Source: an uncultured delta proteobacterium
GTDB lineage: Bacteria; Desulfobacterota; Desulfobulbia; Desulfobulbales; Desulfurivibrionaceae
Direction of reading: 5' to 3'
NCBI GenBank assembly: GCA_903869265.1
Contig: CAIPYE010000017.1
Location: 310,001 to 374,000, forward strand
DNA length: 64,000 bases
The notes beneath the pieces are model-generated. The model was not told the origin of the DNA. It saw nothing but the letters and a program-made list of their open reading frames with translations, and made no database searches. Every line of letters begins with the position of its first letter. Position 1 is the first letter of the stretch. A program made the position numbers and the translations under genes. Positions 16,535 to 25,675 of this stretch are shown here, one piece after another.

Positions 16535-17572
16535 CTATTCCGGCATGAAGAGAAAACCCTCCCGTTCAAGCAACTGGCTGATGTGCAGCAACTGCAGCTC
16601 CTGGTCTTCCCCGAATCGGGCGAGGCCGAAAATGTCGCCATTTTTTGCCCGGGTGAGCGAGAGCAACGGGACCGCTTCCTGCTCAAGGCCACGGCAGAGA
16701 ATCACCCCATGCCAGTTCCCGTTGCTTACCACCACCAGCATGGTGGCCTCTTCGTCTGGGATGTCCGAAAGCCCCATGCCTCGAGGGATCATGAGGGGTA
16801 GGATCAGTTTTTTCAGTTTGCCGTTTTTGAGCAGGGCAAGGGGCCCTTTCACCTGCCCGGACAGGCGGCGAAACCAGCTCCCCAGATCCTTGAGAGGAAT
16901 CTGGCTGCTTTGGATGTACTTTTTTCTCTTTTTAGGCGAGAGCGGTTTGATCAGGGCGATGTGTTCTTCGGCAATGGCCAGAGAGAGCTTGCCGATGGTG
17001 ATGGACCGGAGCATGGCCCCCGGTTGGATTGGCAGGGGTTTTGCCTCCGCGGCTTTGGCTGCGGCTTGCGCGGGAATTTTGGCTGCAGGGGTTCGTTTTG
17101 CCTTGGCTTGGTCCAGCTCTGGTATGGCATCGTCCAGGGAAATCGGTTCGTCCCAAGATTCCAGGTCGGCGGATGTCTCTGGCGCCTGACCCGCTGGCCT
17201 GCGTGGCCCGCCTTTTTCCGCGGCGACCTTCTCCTTGAGCTTGGCAAATTTGGAGTACACCCTTTTGAACACCTCGGCATCCCGGTCCGGGTCGAACTTG
17301 GTGTCCTCATACATGTTGACCACATGGGCCATGGTCTCTTTGAGGAAATCGATGAACTCAGGAGGAACCTGATCCTGCCGTTTCTGGGCATAGAGCAGAA
17401 CGCTGTCCGCCATGCTCAGAATGGCCAGGGCGTTCTTTCTGGTTTTGAATCGGTTCTTCAGGCAGGTGAATGCCGCCTGCAGGGGTTCGATCTTTTTCTG
17501 GGACAGGCTCCAGTCCTGGGAAAGAATCTCTGTTTTCAGTTTCTGGATGGATTCGTCGAGGGAAAGAATCAC
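16535..17572 (-). CDS. Unrecognised protein, possibly CheW-like C-terminus
   Basis: A 345-residue protein with three parts: an N-terminal helical region (about 1-115), a proline/alanine-rich linker (about 125-180, many KAAEAK-type repeats) and a C-terminal beta-rich domain (about 185-345) starting MLRSITIGKLSLAIAEEHIALIKPL. The opening strand, the internal LLKNGKLKKLILPLMIPRG stretch and the DGVILCRGLEQE-like end vaguely recall CheW folds, but no defining motif is present. GTG 17572 was chosen because GGAG lies seven bases upstream; longer frames lack a ribosome binding site. It may act with the downstream PilZ protein. Confidence 0.7.
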   Translation of the reverse strand: MILSLDESIQKLKTEILSQDWSLSQKKIEPLQAAFTCLKNRFKTRKNALAILSMADSVLLYAQKRQDQVPPEFIDFLKETMAHVVNMYEDTKFDPDRDAEVFKRVYSKFAKLKEKVAAEKGGPRRPAGQAPETSADLESWDEPISLDDAIPELDQAKAKRTPAAKIPAQAAAKAAEAKPLPIQPGAMLRSITIGKLSLAIAEEHIALIKPLSPKKRKKYIQSSQIPLKDLGSWFRRLSGQVKGPLALLKNGKLKKLILPLMIPRGMGLSDIPDEEATMLVVVSNGNWHGVILCRGLEQEAVPLLSLTRAKNGDIFGLARFGEDQELQLLHISQLLEREGFLFMPE

Positions 17573-17955
17573 CGGCAATACTCCACAGCCATTGGCTTTA
17601 TAAAGGGTAACTATCCAGCAGCACCGCATCTGCGTTGTCATCGGCCTGCGTGTGTGCATTAGCACACTTTGCAGACCTGTTTCTAGCAGCTGCAGCAGCA
17701 GCGAAGCGGCGCTGCTGAATAGTTACAAAAATACAAGAATCCGCGCAGGCTGTGAGGCGTCGGTCTTGTTTGTGTAATTTTATCCATTTCCCGTCAGGAG
17801 CGGGATGATCTTTTCAGGTCATGCTGGGCCAATGGCCTATTGTGACTGGAAATTTTGTAGAGTACTATAGCAGAAATTTCTGCGGTTTGGCAACAGACAG
17901 TTCCGTGGTGGCAAGGTAAAAAATTCCCAAATGGCCGGGCAAGGAAACATGACGC
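17573..17955. other. Divergent intergenic region
   Basis: These 383 bases separate the leftward unrecognised gene from rightward pilD and must hold both promoters. The only clear structure is CAGCAGC..GCTGCTG-rich sequence at about 17685-17720 that can form a hairpin; 17 bases of it recur, inverted, at about 42293. No gene was seen. Confidence 0.5.
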
Positions 17956-18738
17956 ATGGTTGAGAATACGCTTTCTTTTTTTGTCGCCCTGTTCGGGGCT
18001 CTGGTGGGCAGCTTTCTCAACGTGGTCATTGTGCGGCTGCCCGAGGAAGGCGGTTCCGTTGTTTTTCCACCCTCCCATTGCCCGGCCTGCAAAAAGGATA
18101 TTGCCTGGTACGACAATATCCCCCTGCTGAGTTTTCTCCTGCTGCGCGGCAGATGTCGGCAATGCCAAGCGCGGATATCCTGGCGCTATCCCCTGGTCGA
18201 GGGTGCCATGGCGCTCATGGCCCTGGCCTTATACCAGCACTTTGGTCTTACCATCTTGTTGCCCATTTATTTTGTCTTCTGTGCGGCCCTCATTGCCGTC
18301 ATCTTCATCGATTTTCAGCACCAGATCATTCCCGACGTGATAAGTCTGCCCGGCGTTGTCCTGGGGTTTGGACTCTCTTTTGTCAACCCCTTCGTCACCT
18401 GGCAGGACGCCGGGTTGGGGATTCTCTTCGGAGGGGGGAGTTTTTATCTGGTGGCCCTGATCTATTGCCTGCTCACCAAGCGGGAAGGCATGGGCGGCGG
18501 CGACATCAAACTGCTGGCCATGATCGGCGCTTTCCTGGGTTGGCAGTCCCTGCCCTTTGTGGTGTTTGGCAGCTCGGTGCTGGGCACGGTGGCGGGCGTC
18601 TGGGCCATGATCGAACAGCGAAAGGGCGGCAAGACCGTCATTCCCTACGGGCCATTTCTGGCCATGGCGGCCCTGCTCTATCTTTTCTTTCGGCGGGAGA
18701 TTCTCTTTCTCTTTATCCGTTATGTGCTTCACGGCTGA
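17956..18738 (+). CDS. pilD: Prepilin peptidase/N-methyltransferase
   Basis: A 260-residue integral membrane protein of the A24 family that cleaves and methylates type IV prepilins and type II secretion pseudopilins. It has the N-terminal methylase cysteine pairs (CPACKKDI and CRQCQARI), the first catalytic Asp in FIDFQHQIIPD and the second in the GGGDIKL motif (GxGD). It ends only four bases from the converging mnmG stop. No pilin genes are adjacent. Confidence 0.95.
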   Translation: MVENTLSFFVALFGALVGSFLNVVIVRLPEEGGSVVFPPSHCPACKKDIAWYDNIPLLSFLLLRGRCRQCQARISWRYPLVEGAMALMALALYQHFGLTILLPIYFVFCAALIAVIFIDFQHQIIPDVISLPGVVLGFGLSFVNPFVTWQDAGLGILFGGGSFYLVALIYCLLTKREGMGGGDIKLLAMIGAFLGWQSLPFVVFGSSVLGTVAGVWAMIEQRKGGKTVIPYGPFLAMAALLYLFFRREILFLFIRYVLHG

Positions 18739-18742
18739 GAGC

Positions 18743-20623
18743 TTACAAAAGATTTTCTTTTTTGAGATACACCTGGAGGATGGAGATGGCGGCCGGGGTG
18801 ATTCCGGAGATTCTCGCTGCCTGGCCCAGGGTCCGGGGTTGGACCTTGGTGAGTTTTTCCACCACCTCGCGGGAAAGGCCGGACATGCTCTGGTAGGGGA
18901 GGTCCCCCGGCAGGAGCACTGACTCCATGCGCCGGAAGCGCTCCACCTGCTCGCTCTGCCGTTCGATGTAGCCCTGGTATTTGATGGCCAGCTCGACTTC
19001 CCGGGTAACCTCTGCCTCGGGCCGTGGCAGGGAGATGCCGATGAGCTGGACCACGGTGCCCAGATCCATCTCCGGTCTGCGTAAAAGGTCGGCACCGCTC
19101 ACCACGGTTTTGAGGGTGGCGCTGCCCATGGCAACCAGGCGATCATTCAGCTCCTGTTTGGGCCGGACCGTGGTGGTGTTGAACAGGGCTAGAGTTTCCT
19201 CTATGGCCTGCTTCTTGGCAAGAAACAACTTGTATGTCTCGTCCTTCACCAACCCCAAGTCCCGGCCAATTTCCCCCAGCCGCAGGTCGGCATTGTCTTC
19301 CCGCAACAACAGCCGGTATTCCGCCCTGGAGGTGAAGAGCCGGTATGGTTCTTTGGTGCCCTTGGTGACCAGGTCGTCGATCAGCACCCCGGTGTAGGCC
19401 TGGGAGCGGTCCAGAATCAGCGGTTCCTCCTCGCGCACGTATTTCACCGCGTTGATCCCGGCGATCAGCCCTTGGGCAGCGGCCTCTTCATAGCCTGAGG
19501 TGCCGTTGATCTGCCCGGCCAGAAAGAGGCCCCGAAGCCGCTTTGTCTCAAGAGAGGGGTGCAGCTCCAGCGGATCGACATAATCGTATTCAATGGCATA
19601 GCCGGGCCGGATGATGGCGACATTCTCCAGCCCCTTGATGCTGCGGAGCATGGCGGTTTGCACATCCATGGGCAGGCTGGTGGGCAGACCGTTGGGGTAG
19701 ATTTCCACCGTGTCCAGCCCTTCCGGCTCCAAAAAGATCTGGTGGCGTTCCTTTTCCGGAAAGCGCATGACCTTGTCTTCCACCGATGGGCAATATCTGG
19801 CGCCCACCCCCTCGATAATCCCGGTATACATGGGAGAGCGGTCGGTGCCCGCCCGGATGATCGCATGGGTGAAGGGGTTGGTGTAGGTGATGTGGCAGGG
19901 CCGCTGCGGCAGCACCGGCTGTTTGCCCCGGTTGCTGAATGAAAAGAGGTTGGGCGGCTCGTCGCTGTGCTGGGCTTCGAGCTCGGAGTAATCGATGGTG
20001 GTGGAGTCCAGGCGCGGGGTGGTCCCGGTTTTCATCCGCCCCATGCTAAAGCCAAGCTCCTTGAGGTGCAGGGGCAGCTTTAAGGAAGGCACATCGCCCA
20101 TGCGCCCGGCCGGGAAATTCTTCAGGCCGATGTGGATCAGGCCGTTTAAAAAGGTGCCGGTGGCAATGACCACACCCCGGGCGGTGATCTCCTCTTCCAG
20201 GGAGGTGAGAACCCCCGCGATTGCTCCCTCTCTAATGAGCAACCGGTCGGCGGTGGTCTGCCGGATATGGAGATTTTTCTGCTGCTCCAGCACCGATTTC
20301 ATCCGCAGCCGGTAGAGGAGCCGGTCGGCCTGGGCCCGGGAAGACCAGACCGCCGGGCCTTTTCGCGTGTTGAGGCGGCGGAACTGGATGCCGGTGGCGT
20401 CGATGTTTTTCGCCATTTCGCCGCCGAGGGCGTCGATCTCTTTAACCAGATGCCCCTTGGCCAGCCCGCCGATGGCTGGGTTGCAGCTCATGGCGCCGAT
20501 GGTGTCGACGTTGACCACGAGCACTGCGGTGCGGCAGCCCATGCGGGCACAGGCCAAAGCCGCCTCGCAGCCGGCATGGCCCGCGCCGATGACGATGATG
20601 TCGTAGTCGTGGCTGCTGGTCAT
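18743..20623 (-). CDS. mnmG: tRNA uridine 5-carboxymethylaminomethyl modification enzyme MnmG
   Basis: A 626-residue protein with the FAD-binding N-terminus [16 protein letters not shown], the [18 protein letters not shown] segment and a complete C-terminal helical domain ([10 protein letters not shown]). With MnmE it modifies the wobble uridine of several tRNAs. ATG 20623 gives the usual family length and overlaps the upstream methyltransferase stop by ATGA; a 48-residue in-frame extension inside that gene is not credible. mnmE is not in this window. Confidence 0.97.
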   Translation of the reverse strand: MTSSHDYDIIVIGAGHAGCEAALACARMGCRTAVLVVNVDTIGAMSCNPAIGGLAKGHLVKEIDALGGEMAKNIDATGIQFRRLNTRKGPAVWSSRAQADRLLYRLRMKSVLEQQKNLHIRQTTADRLLIREGAIAGVLTSLEEEITARGVVIATGTFLNGLIHIGLKNFPAGRMGDVPSLKLPLHLKELGFSMGRMKTGTTPRLDSTTIDYSELEAQHSDEPPNLFSFSNRGKQPVLPQRPCHITYTNPFTHAIIRAGTDRSPMYTGIIEGVGARYCPSVEDKVMRFPEKERHQIFLEPEGLDTVEIYPNGLPTSLPMDVQTAMLRSIKGLENVAIIRPGYAIEYDYVDPLELHPSLETKRLRGLFLAGQINGTSGYEEAAAQGLIAGINAVKYVREEEPLILDRSQAYTGVLIDDLVTKGTKEPYRLFTSRAEYRLLLREDNADLRLGEIGRDLGLVKDETYKLFLAKKQAIEETLALFNTTTVRPKQELNDRLVAMGSATLKTVVSGADLLRRPEMDLGTVVQLIGISLPRPEAEVTREVELAIKYQGYIERQSEQVERFRRMESVLLPGDLPYQSMSGLSREVVEKLTKVQPRTLGQAARISGITPAAISILQVYLKKENLL

Positions 20624-21432
20624 GACTTTTGCCACCAGATCACAGCCCAGTGCGGTGGGGTCTGTCTGGCGAGCTGCCAGGAGCCGTCGGCGGTTTGGCT
20701 TAAGCGTGCATCCACATAGGCGGCCAGTCGTTCTTCTTCCTCTGGCGTGAGGTCGTCCACCATCCATCGGTAGGATTGCAAGGCTTCTTCCCGCGAGGTG
20801 TAGGTTCTTCTGCTGTCCAGGCTGATGAAATCCACCCGGGCTTGGATGCCAAGGGTGTAGAGAATGTTGAGCGTGAAAATATAATCCGGGCCGGGCTCGA
20901 AATCGCGGCCAATGGCGGTAAAGAGATCCGGGTCAAAAGGCCCGGCGCCGACCCGGTCCACCACATAGACAGCCTTGCTGGCCCAGGCGTTGAGTTTGCG
21001 CAAGGCCCCTTTCAGGTCATCCACCGACAGGGAGCGGGAGGCGATGGCCACCTCGTGGCGGGCAATGGAGAGCGTCTGCCAGTCGTCGCTCCAGGAACCC
21101 TGCACGGTGGTGATGTTGTCCAGGCCTGCGGCGTGAGCCTGCTTGTCCAGCTCGGCTAGCATGGCTGCGGAATAGTCCAGGGCCGTTACCCGGCGCACTT
21201 GTTTGGCCAAGGGGATGGCCAGGGTGCCTGGGCCGCAGCCCACATCGAGCACACTCCACTCCGGCTCGGTCTGGAGATGGGCCATGAACTGGGCGACAAA
21301 GGGCGAGTCGAGATTGCGTTCGGCAAACCCGGCGGCCCGTTGGTCCCAGTCGCTGCTTTTCTTTTTTTTCCAGGACTTGTGGGCTCTGGATTCGAGCCAC
21401 ATGGTCTCCCAATCGATATCCTGATAGCGCAT
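20620..21432 (-). CDS. Class I SAM-dependent methyltransferase
   Basis: A 270-residue protein with the Rossmann methyltransferase motif [17 protein letters not shown] at about 61-76, then the acidic ALDYSAAML (motif II). Length and C-terminal WAVIWWQKS do not point to a known substrate. It is co-directional with mnmG (four-base ATGA overlap) and starts seven bases after the next upstream methyltransferase, forming a tight trio. Confidence 0.8.
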   Translation of the reverse strand: MRYQDIDWETMWLESRAHKSWKKKKSSDWDQRAAGFAERNLDSPFVAQFMAHLQTEPEWSVLDVGCGPGTLAIPLAKQVRRVTALDYSAAMLAELDKQAHAAGLDNITTVQGSWSDDWQTLSIARHEVAIASRSLSVDDLKGALRKLNAWASKAVYVVDRVGAGPFDPDLFTAIGRDFEPGPDYIFTLNILYTLGIQARVDFISLDSRRTYTSREEALQSYRWMVDDLTPEEEERLAAYVDARLSQTADGSWQLARQTPPHWAVIWWQKS

Positions 21433-21439
21433 CTGATCC

Positions 21440-22135
21440 TCAGGCTCGGCGGGTGAGGCGGTTGACGATGATAGTCAATTCTTTGTCGTCGCTGCGCATC
21501 TTACGGCTGTTCGTTGCGATTTCGTATTCCTTTTCAGCCAGATGGAGAAATTTGGGCAGGCTTTTGCGGCGGGCATCGTGGGCCAGGTAGATGACACCCT
21601 GCTCCGCCAGCAGCGAGCGGAAGATGTTCAAAAGCGGGGTGAAAAATTCTTCCCGAAAGAGAATCTCCGCGCCGATGATGGTGTTAAAGCGCGGCAGGGT
21701 GGGGGGCTTCAGCCAGTCGAGCAGACGGCAATCCATTCCTTTGATTCCGGTGGCCGCTGCGCTTACCCGTTGGAAATCAAGAATGTGGGGCTCGTAGTCG
21801 GTCAGGGTCACCCGGTATCCGGCCAGAGCGGCGGCAATACCTGGCGCGCCAAGGCCCGCGCCGAGTTCGAGCAGGGTTTGTCCTTCTTGGGTCGGCGGGG
21901 TGGTGAGCATGAGGTCCGCCAGGACCATGGCGGCTTCCCAGAGCTTCACCCAGAAGGGAAAGTCTTCCACATCCTCAAAGGGATCTTTTCCGGCCATGAG
22001 CGGTTCCAGATCCGTGACTTGCAACAGCTGGATTTCCTTGCCGCGCAGGCGCAGGGGTTCGAAATCCACCTTGTAGTTTTTTCGGATCTCCCGAAGGCGG
22101 GCATACTGTTTTTCAGGAAGCTGCATAGGGTCCAT
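21440..22135 (-). CDS. METTL23/Methyltransf_16-like protein methyltransferase
   Basis: A 231-residue protein. The segment DFPFWVKLWEAAMVLADLM followed by LLELGAGLGAPGIAAALAG and VTLTDYEPHILDF is the pattern of the lysine-methyltransferase-like group (nicotinamide N-methyltransferase/METTL family, PF10294). The substrate is unknown. It lies between uppP and the mnmG-linked methyltransferase on the same strand. Confidence 0.75.
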   Translation of the reverse strand: MDPMQLPEKQYARLREIRKNYKVDFEPLRLRGKEIQLLQVTDLEPLMAGKDPFEDVEDFPFWVKLWEAAMVLADLMLTTPPTQEGQTLLELGAGLGAPGIAAALAGYRVTLTDYEPHILDFQRVSAAATGIKGMDCRLLDWLKPPTLPRFNTIIGAEILFREEFFTPLLNIFRSLLAEQGVIYLAHDARRKSLPKFLHLAEKEYEIATNSRKMRSDDKELTIIVNRLTRRA

Positions 22136-22170
22136 GGGGTTCTCCAGGGCGGCGAAAAAAGCCGATGGCG

Positions 22171-22983
22171 CTATCGTTGCAGAAAAAGGGCGATAAAGAC
22201 CAGGGCTGCCAGCAGGAAGCGGTAGTACGCGAAAATGGCAAAGCTCCTGGCCCGGATGTATTGCATGATAAAGGAAATGAACAGGTAGCCGGAGATGGCG
22301 GCGGCAAGAAAGCCGGAGGCATACAGGATGGTTTGCCCCTCCAGCATGCCGTTTTTGATGATTTTGGGGATTTCGTGCACCCCTGCTCCGAAGATGATGG
22401 GGGCGGAAAGCAGAAAGGAGAAACGGATCGCGGCCTGTCGGGTGAGTCCCATGGCCAGGCCGCAGGTAATGGTGCTGCCGCTCCGCGATACTCCAGGGAT
22501 GATGGCGCAGGCCTGGGAAAGGCCGATGAGCAGGGAGTCAGTCAGAGTTATTTTTTCAAAATTGCGGGTGCGTTTGCCTGCCCGGTCCGCAAGGAGGAGC
22601 AAAAGTCCGGCTCCGGCCAGCGCCGTCGCCACCATGGCGGGGTGCCGGAAATAGTCTTCCGCGGCTTTTCCCAGCAAAAGCCCGGCCAAGGCGCCTGGCA
22701 CCGTGGCAATGGCGATGAAAAGAGCCATCTTGCGCAACCGCTGCGTTTCCCCTTGTTCTGGGTGGAGGCCAAGGACGGCCTTGCCCATCTGCCAGAAATC
22801 ATCGCGAAAATAGGCGAGGATTGCCAAAAGGGTGCCAAGATGCAGAGCCACGTCAAAGGCCAGATCGGATTCCTGGGTGCCGAGAAAATAATGGGCTAGA
22901 GCCAGGTGTGCGGAACTGGAAACGGGCAGGAATTCCGTGATGCCCTGGAGGACGCCCAATATGGTTGCTTCAATAAGGTTCAT
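22171..22983 (-). CDS. uppP: Undecaprenyl-diphosphatase UppP (BacA)
   Basis: A 270-residue integral membrane protein with both BacA signatures: GITEFLPVSSSAHL near the N-terminus (catalytic Glu and Ser) and GVSRSGSTI with the catalytic Arg near residue 165. It recycles undecaprenyl pyrophosphate to the monophosphate carrier needed for peptidoglycan and O-antigen synthesis. Confidence 0.96.
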   Translation of the reverse strand: MNLIEATILGVLQGITEFLPVSSSAHLALAHYFLGTQESDLAFDVALHLGTLLAILAYFRDDFWQMGKAVLGLHPEQGETQRLRKMALFIAIATVPGALAGLLLGKAAEDYFRHPAMVATALAGAGLLLLLADRAGKRTRNFEKITLTDSLLIGLSQACAIIPGVSRSGSTITCGLAMGLTRQAAIRFSFLLSAPIIFGAGVHEIPKIIKNGMLEGQTILYASGFLAAAISGYLFISFIMQYIRARSFAIFAYYRFLLAALVFIALFLQR

Positions 22984-23047
22984 GGTCTGGCACTATACGA
23001 AACGGTTGGGGAAAAGTAAATACCGATGGGATGCGATGCGTCTGAAT

Positions 23048-23080
23048 AAAAAAAAAGCCCGGCCAAAGGCCGGGCTTTTT
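23048..23080 (-). terminator. Rho-independent terminator
   Basis: AAAGCCCGGCC and GGCCGGGCTTT form an eleven-base perfect stem with loop AAA. On the minus strand it is followed by a run of nine T, placing it as the terminator of the small periplasmic protein gene at 23112. Confidence 0.9.
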
Positions 23081-23111
23081 AGATGCACCTGTAAAAGGTC
23101 ATCAAGAGGGA

Positions 23112-23345
23112 TTAGCAGCCCTCGACAGCTTTTTTCTTCTTGGCAGCTACAATCTTGCCGTCTTTTACTGCAACCATGTCGCCAACCTTAGCTGCACCCT
23201 CTACGGTCTCCATCTTACCAGCGCAATCTACGGTCACCTTGGTGCCTTCAACAGCGGTTACTTTGCAGTCGCCAGCGAAAGAAACCGCTGCGCCGCTTAC
23301 TACAAACGCCATAGCCATTGCCAGGGAAATCATCTTCTTGCTCAT
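23112..23345 (-). CDS. Small periplasmic protein of unknown function
   Basis: A 77-residue protein: signal peptide MSKKMISLAMAMAFVVSGAAVSFA, then a mature part of about 53 residues with strands KVTAVEGTKVTVDC and GDMVAVKDGKIVAAKKKK and three cysteines (DC, DC and the terminal GC). The mature sequence resembles a minimal beta-barrel, like a small OB or KOW fold, but I cannot name a family. ATG 23345 has AGAGGAG six bases upstream; ATG 23351 abuts that site and is less likely. It is monocistronic, with its own terminator and two palindromes upstream. Confidence 0.75.
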   Translation of the reverse strand: MSKKMISLAMAMAFVVSGAAVSFAGDCKVTAVEGTKVTVDCAGKMETVEGAAKVGDMVAVKDGKIVAAKKKKAVEGC

Positions 23346-23377
23346 GTTCATCTCCTCTTAAGTAGTATTTGCGAATG

Positions 23378-23420
23378 TCCTGTTATGCGAAACAGGAAAA
23401 TAATGAATGACAGTTCATTA
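23378..23420. promoter_or_regulatory. Two inverted repeats upstream of the small periplasmic protein
   Basis: TCCTGTT at 23378 and AACAGGA at 23391 form one 7-base inverted repeat. TAATGAA and TTCATTA (23401-23420, six-base spacer) form another with the look of a TetR-family operator. No regulator gene is adjacent, so the binder is unknown. Confidence 0.4.
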
Positions 23421-23464
23421 ACTATACGACAGGGACGCAGGATGTCAACCCGAAAGTTCCCTTT

Positions 23465-23971
23465 TTACTTCAGGATGGAGTTGAGGTCGTTCACCAGGGT
23501 CTGATGGTCGACATAGCCGTCGTAGCGCTTGATCACATTGCCCTCTTTGTTTACCAGAAACGAGGTGGGAATGCCGAGGATGCCGCCGAAGGCCGTGGGG
23601 GTTTGCGAATCGCTCATGAGAACCGGATAGTTGATCTCCATTTTCTGGGCGAATTTGTCAACCATGGACGCGCCGCCCTGGTCGGTGGAGATGCCGATCA
23701 CAATGAAGCCCTTTGGTCCATACTCCTTTTGCAGCTTGATGAAATCCGGGATCTCCTTCCGGCAGGGAGGACACCAGGTGGCAAAGAAATTGATCAGCAT
23801 CGCCTGGCCCTGGTAGGCGCTGGATTTGACCGCGGCCCCATCCTTTGCCGAAGGCAGGGTAAAGGATGGCATCTTGGTGGCACCCTGGGCAGCGCCGGCC
23901 ATCAGGGTGAAGAGGGCAAGGGTGATGGTGAGAAGGCGGGCTTTGCCCGTCAGGGATTTCATGATCTGCAT
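23465..23971 (-). CDS. TlpA-like periplasmic thioredoxin
   Basis: A 168-residue TlpA/ResA-type thioredoxin: signal sequence or anchor at 1-29 (LLTITLALFTLMAGAAQG), active site FFATWCPPCRKE and the cis-proline loop GIPTSFLVN. Proteins of this group reduce disulfides in the periplasm, often for cytochrome c maturation. ATG 23971 follows AGGAGAAG. No cytochrome genes are nearby to define its partner. Confidence 0.88.
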   Translation of the reverse strand: MQIMKSLTGKARLLTITLALFTLMAGAAQGATKMPSFTLPSAKDGAAVKSSAYQGQAMLINFFATWCPPCRKEIPDFIKLQKEYGPKGFIVIGISTDQGGASMVDKFAQKMEINYPVLMSDSQTPTAFGGILGIPTSFLVNKEGNVIKRYDGYVDHQTLVNDLNSILK

Positions 23972-24097
23972 GTGCTTCTCCTGAATAATAGATGAATGCG
24001 CCACCGGCACGGACTATATTTTTTTACAAAACAGACTCTGTTTACCCGCTTTTTCAGGGAAACAAAAGGGAAAATATCGGGCCGGTGCGCTTGGGAT

Positions 24098-24853
24098 TCA
24101 GGAGGGCATGGTCCCCTGACAAAGACGCTCTCCACGGGCGGAAATAACCACCTCCTGCACCGGGATGGTCTTGCCGGAGCGAGCAAGGGCCTGGGAAACA
24201 ATATGACGCATGTTGCCGCAGCAGGGCACCTCCATGATGGCCATTGTTATGCTTTTGATCCCTGCCGAAACAAAGATTTCCGCAAATTTCTGGATGGCGC
24301 TGTCCACCTCGTCGAATTTCGGGCAGCCCAGCATGACGACCTTGCCGCTCAGCAAATCGCGGTGAAAGTCCGGATAGGCCACGGGTACGCAGTCTGCCGC
24401 GATCAGGAGGTCTGCCCCTTTGAGAAAGGGCGCGCTCGGCGGCACCAACCGGATCTGTACCGGCCAGTGGCTGAGTGCCGAGCCGGTGGCTGCGCCAAGG
24501 TGGACCGGAGCATTGGCCGACTGACAGGGGGTGGCCGGGGCAAAGGTCTGCAATCTCGCCGAGGGACAGCCGCCCACTGGCGGGGCAGGGTGGGCCGGTG
24601 CTCCTTCTTTTTTGCTGAGCAGCTCTTCCACCGCCTCTTCGTCGAAATCTTCCGCCTCCCGCTCGATGATGCGCAGGGCTCCGGTGGGGCAGTGGCCCAG
24701 GCAGGCGCCCAGGCCGTCGCAATACTTTTCCGCCAGCATTTTCGCCTTGCCGTCCACGATCTGCAGGGCGCCTTCCGCGCAGTTGATAATACACTCGCCG
24801 CAACCGGTGCATAGTGATTCGTCTATCTCAATAATCTTACGCATTATTTTCAT
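24098..24853 (-). CDS. Ferredoxin-type 4Fe-4S protein of the hcp cluster
   Basis: A 251-residue protein with two 4Fe-4S ferredoxin sites in the first 60 residues (CTGCGECIINCAEG and CDGLGACLGHCPTG). A longer C-terminal region follows with HPAPP.., LIAADCVPVAY, VVMLGCPKFDEVD and VPCCGNMRHI, which may bind a further cluster. ATG 24853 has GGAG upstream. It lies 13 bases downstream of the HD protein in the hcp operon, so it may deliver electrons to Hcp, as ferredoxin-like partners do in sulfate reducers. Confidence 0.85.
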   Translation of the reverse strand: MKIMRKIIEIDESLCTGCGECIINCAEGALQIVDGKAKMLAEKYCDGLGACLGHCPTGALRIIEREAEDFDEEAVEELLSKKEGAPAHPAPPVGGCPSARLQTFAPATPCQSANAPVHLGAATGSALSHWPVQIRLVPPSAPFLKGADLLIAADCVPVAYPDFHRDLLSGKVVMLGCPKFDEVDSAIQKFAEIFVSAGIKSITMAIMEVPCCGNMRHIVSQALARSGKTIPVQEVVISARGERLCQGTMPS

Positions 24854-24866
24854 GGTTGTGTCTCCG

Positions 24867-25598
24867 TTATGCCTTGAGCAGCACCTTGGCACCCAGGGCG
24901 GCTCCTGCCTTGGTGAGGAAGGAGCGGTCGATGATCTTTTGCAGATGGTCCGGCGGGGTGGGCGCATCCTTTTGTTTTTCTTCCAGGTTGGTGATCAGGT
25001 CTGCGTCGTAGAGCACCTTGAAGTTCATGGTCTCAACCGGTCTGGGCACATGGTGGTGGCCGATGATGTCGCAGACCTCGTCGATGAGCGGTTGCGGTGC
25101 ACCTAAGGCGGTGAGGATATCCCTTGCCACCGGCGGCCCCTCGATATGCTGGTACTTGGGCGACGAGCTGTTGTATTTGCGTTCACCTTCCCTGATGCCG
25201 ATGTCGTGGAGATAGGCGGTGATCTCCACCACCGCCGGATTGCACTCTTCCTGTGCGGCGATATTCATGGCGTGGCGGGCCACCCGGCTGGCGTGGCCGA
25301 TGCGGCGAAAATCATCGCCAAAGTAGCGTTTCATCTCCACGGCAACCCGCTCTTTCAGCAATTCTTGTTTCTTGGCCAGCAACTCCGGAGGCAGAGAGCC
25401 CAGGCACTGCGAGGCATAGGGGCAGTACGAAGCGCAGCCGAAGTCGTTGTTGGGATTGAGCATCTTGGTGCCGCAGGTGCCGCATTTGCGGGTGGAATCA
25501 TCCTTGAAAAATTCGACGCTGCTTCCGCATTTCGGGCAAGTTGCCTCGAAGACGGCATTGGCATCCCAGTAGCGGCTGTCCTGGCCGGGGCATTGCAT
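24867..25598 (-). CDS. Zinc-ribbon/HD-domain protein
   Basis: A 243-residue protein. The N-terminus has cysteine pairs CPKCGSSVEF and CGTCGTKM plus CASYCPYASQC, which should bind zinc or an iron-sulfur cluster. From about residue 100 an HD phosphohydrolase domain follows: H in IGHASRVARHA, the HD pair in AYLHDIGIREGERK, then GHHHVP and the Asp of YDADLITN. The substrate is unknown. It sits between hcp and the ferredoxin, so a role in nitrosative or redox stress is inferred from position only. Confidence 0.82.
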   Translation of the reverse strand: MQCPGQDSRYWDANAVFEATCPKCGSSVEFFKDDSTRKCGTCGTKMLNPNNDFGCASYCPYASQCLGSLPPELLAKKQELLKERVAVEMKRYFGDDFRRIGHASRVARHAMNIAAQEECNPAVVEITAYLHDIGIREGERKYNSSSPKYQHIEGPPVARDILTALGAPQPLIDEVCDIIGHHHVPRPVETMNFKVLYDADLITNLEEKQKDAPTPPDHLQKIIDRSFLTKAGAALGAKVLLKA

Positions 25599-25628
25599 GG
25601 TTGTCGTTCCTTTTTTTCTGTTCAATCA

Positions 25629-25664
25629 GTCAGCGACCAGCCAGACTGAAGACTGATCGCTGAC
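25629..25664 (-). other. Hairpin between hcp and the HD gene
   Basis: GTCAGCGACCAG and CTGATCGCTGAC can pair over 11 of 12 positions. No T-run follows on the minus strand, so it is more likely an mRNA-stability or attenuation structure than a full terminator. Confidence 0.4.
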
Positions 25665-25675
25665 AGCTTATCCTT

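Noticed and set aside
25629-25664. The hcp-HD hairpin as an intrinsic terminator.
   Set aside because: No T-tract follows on the transcribed strand, and the operon continues in the same direction.
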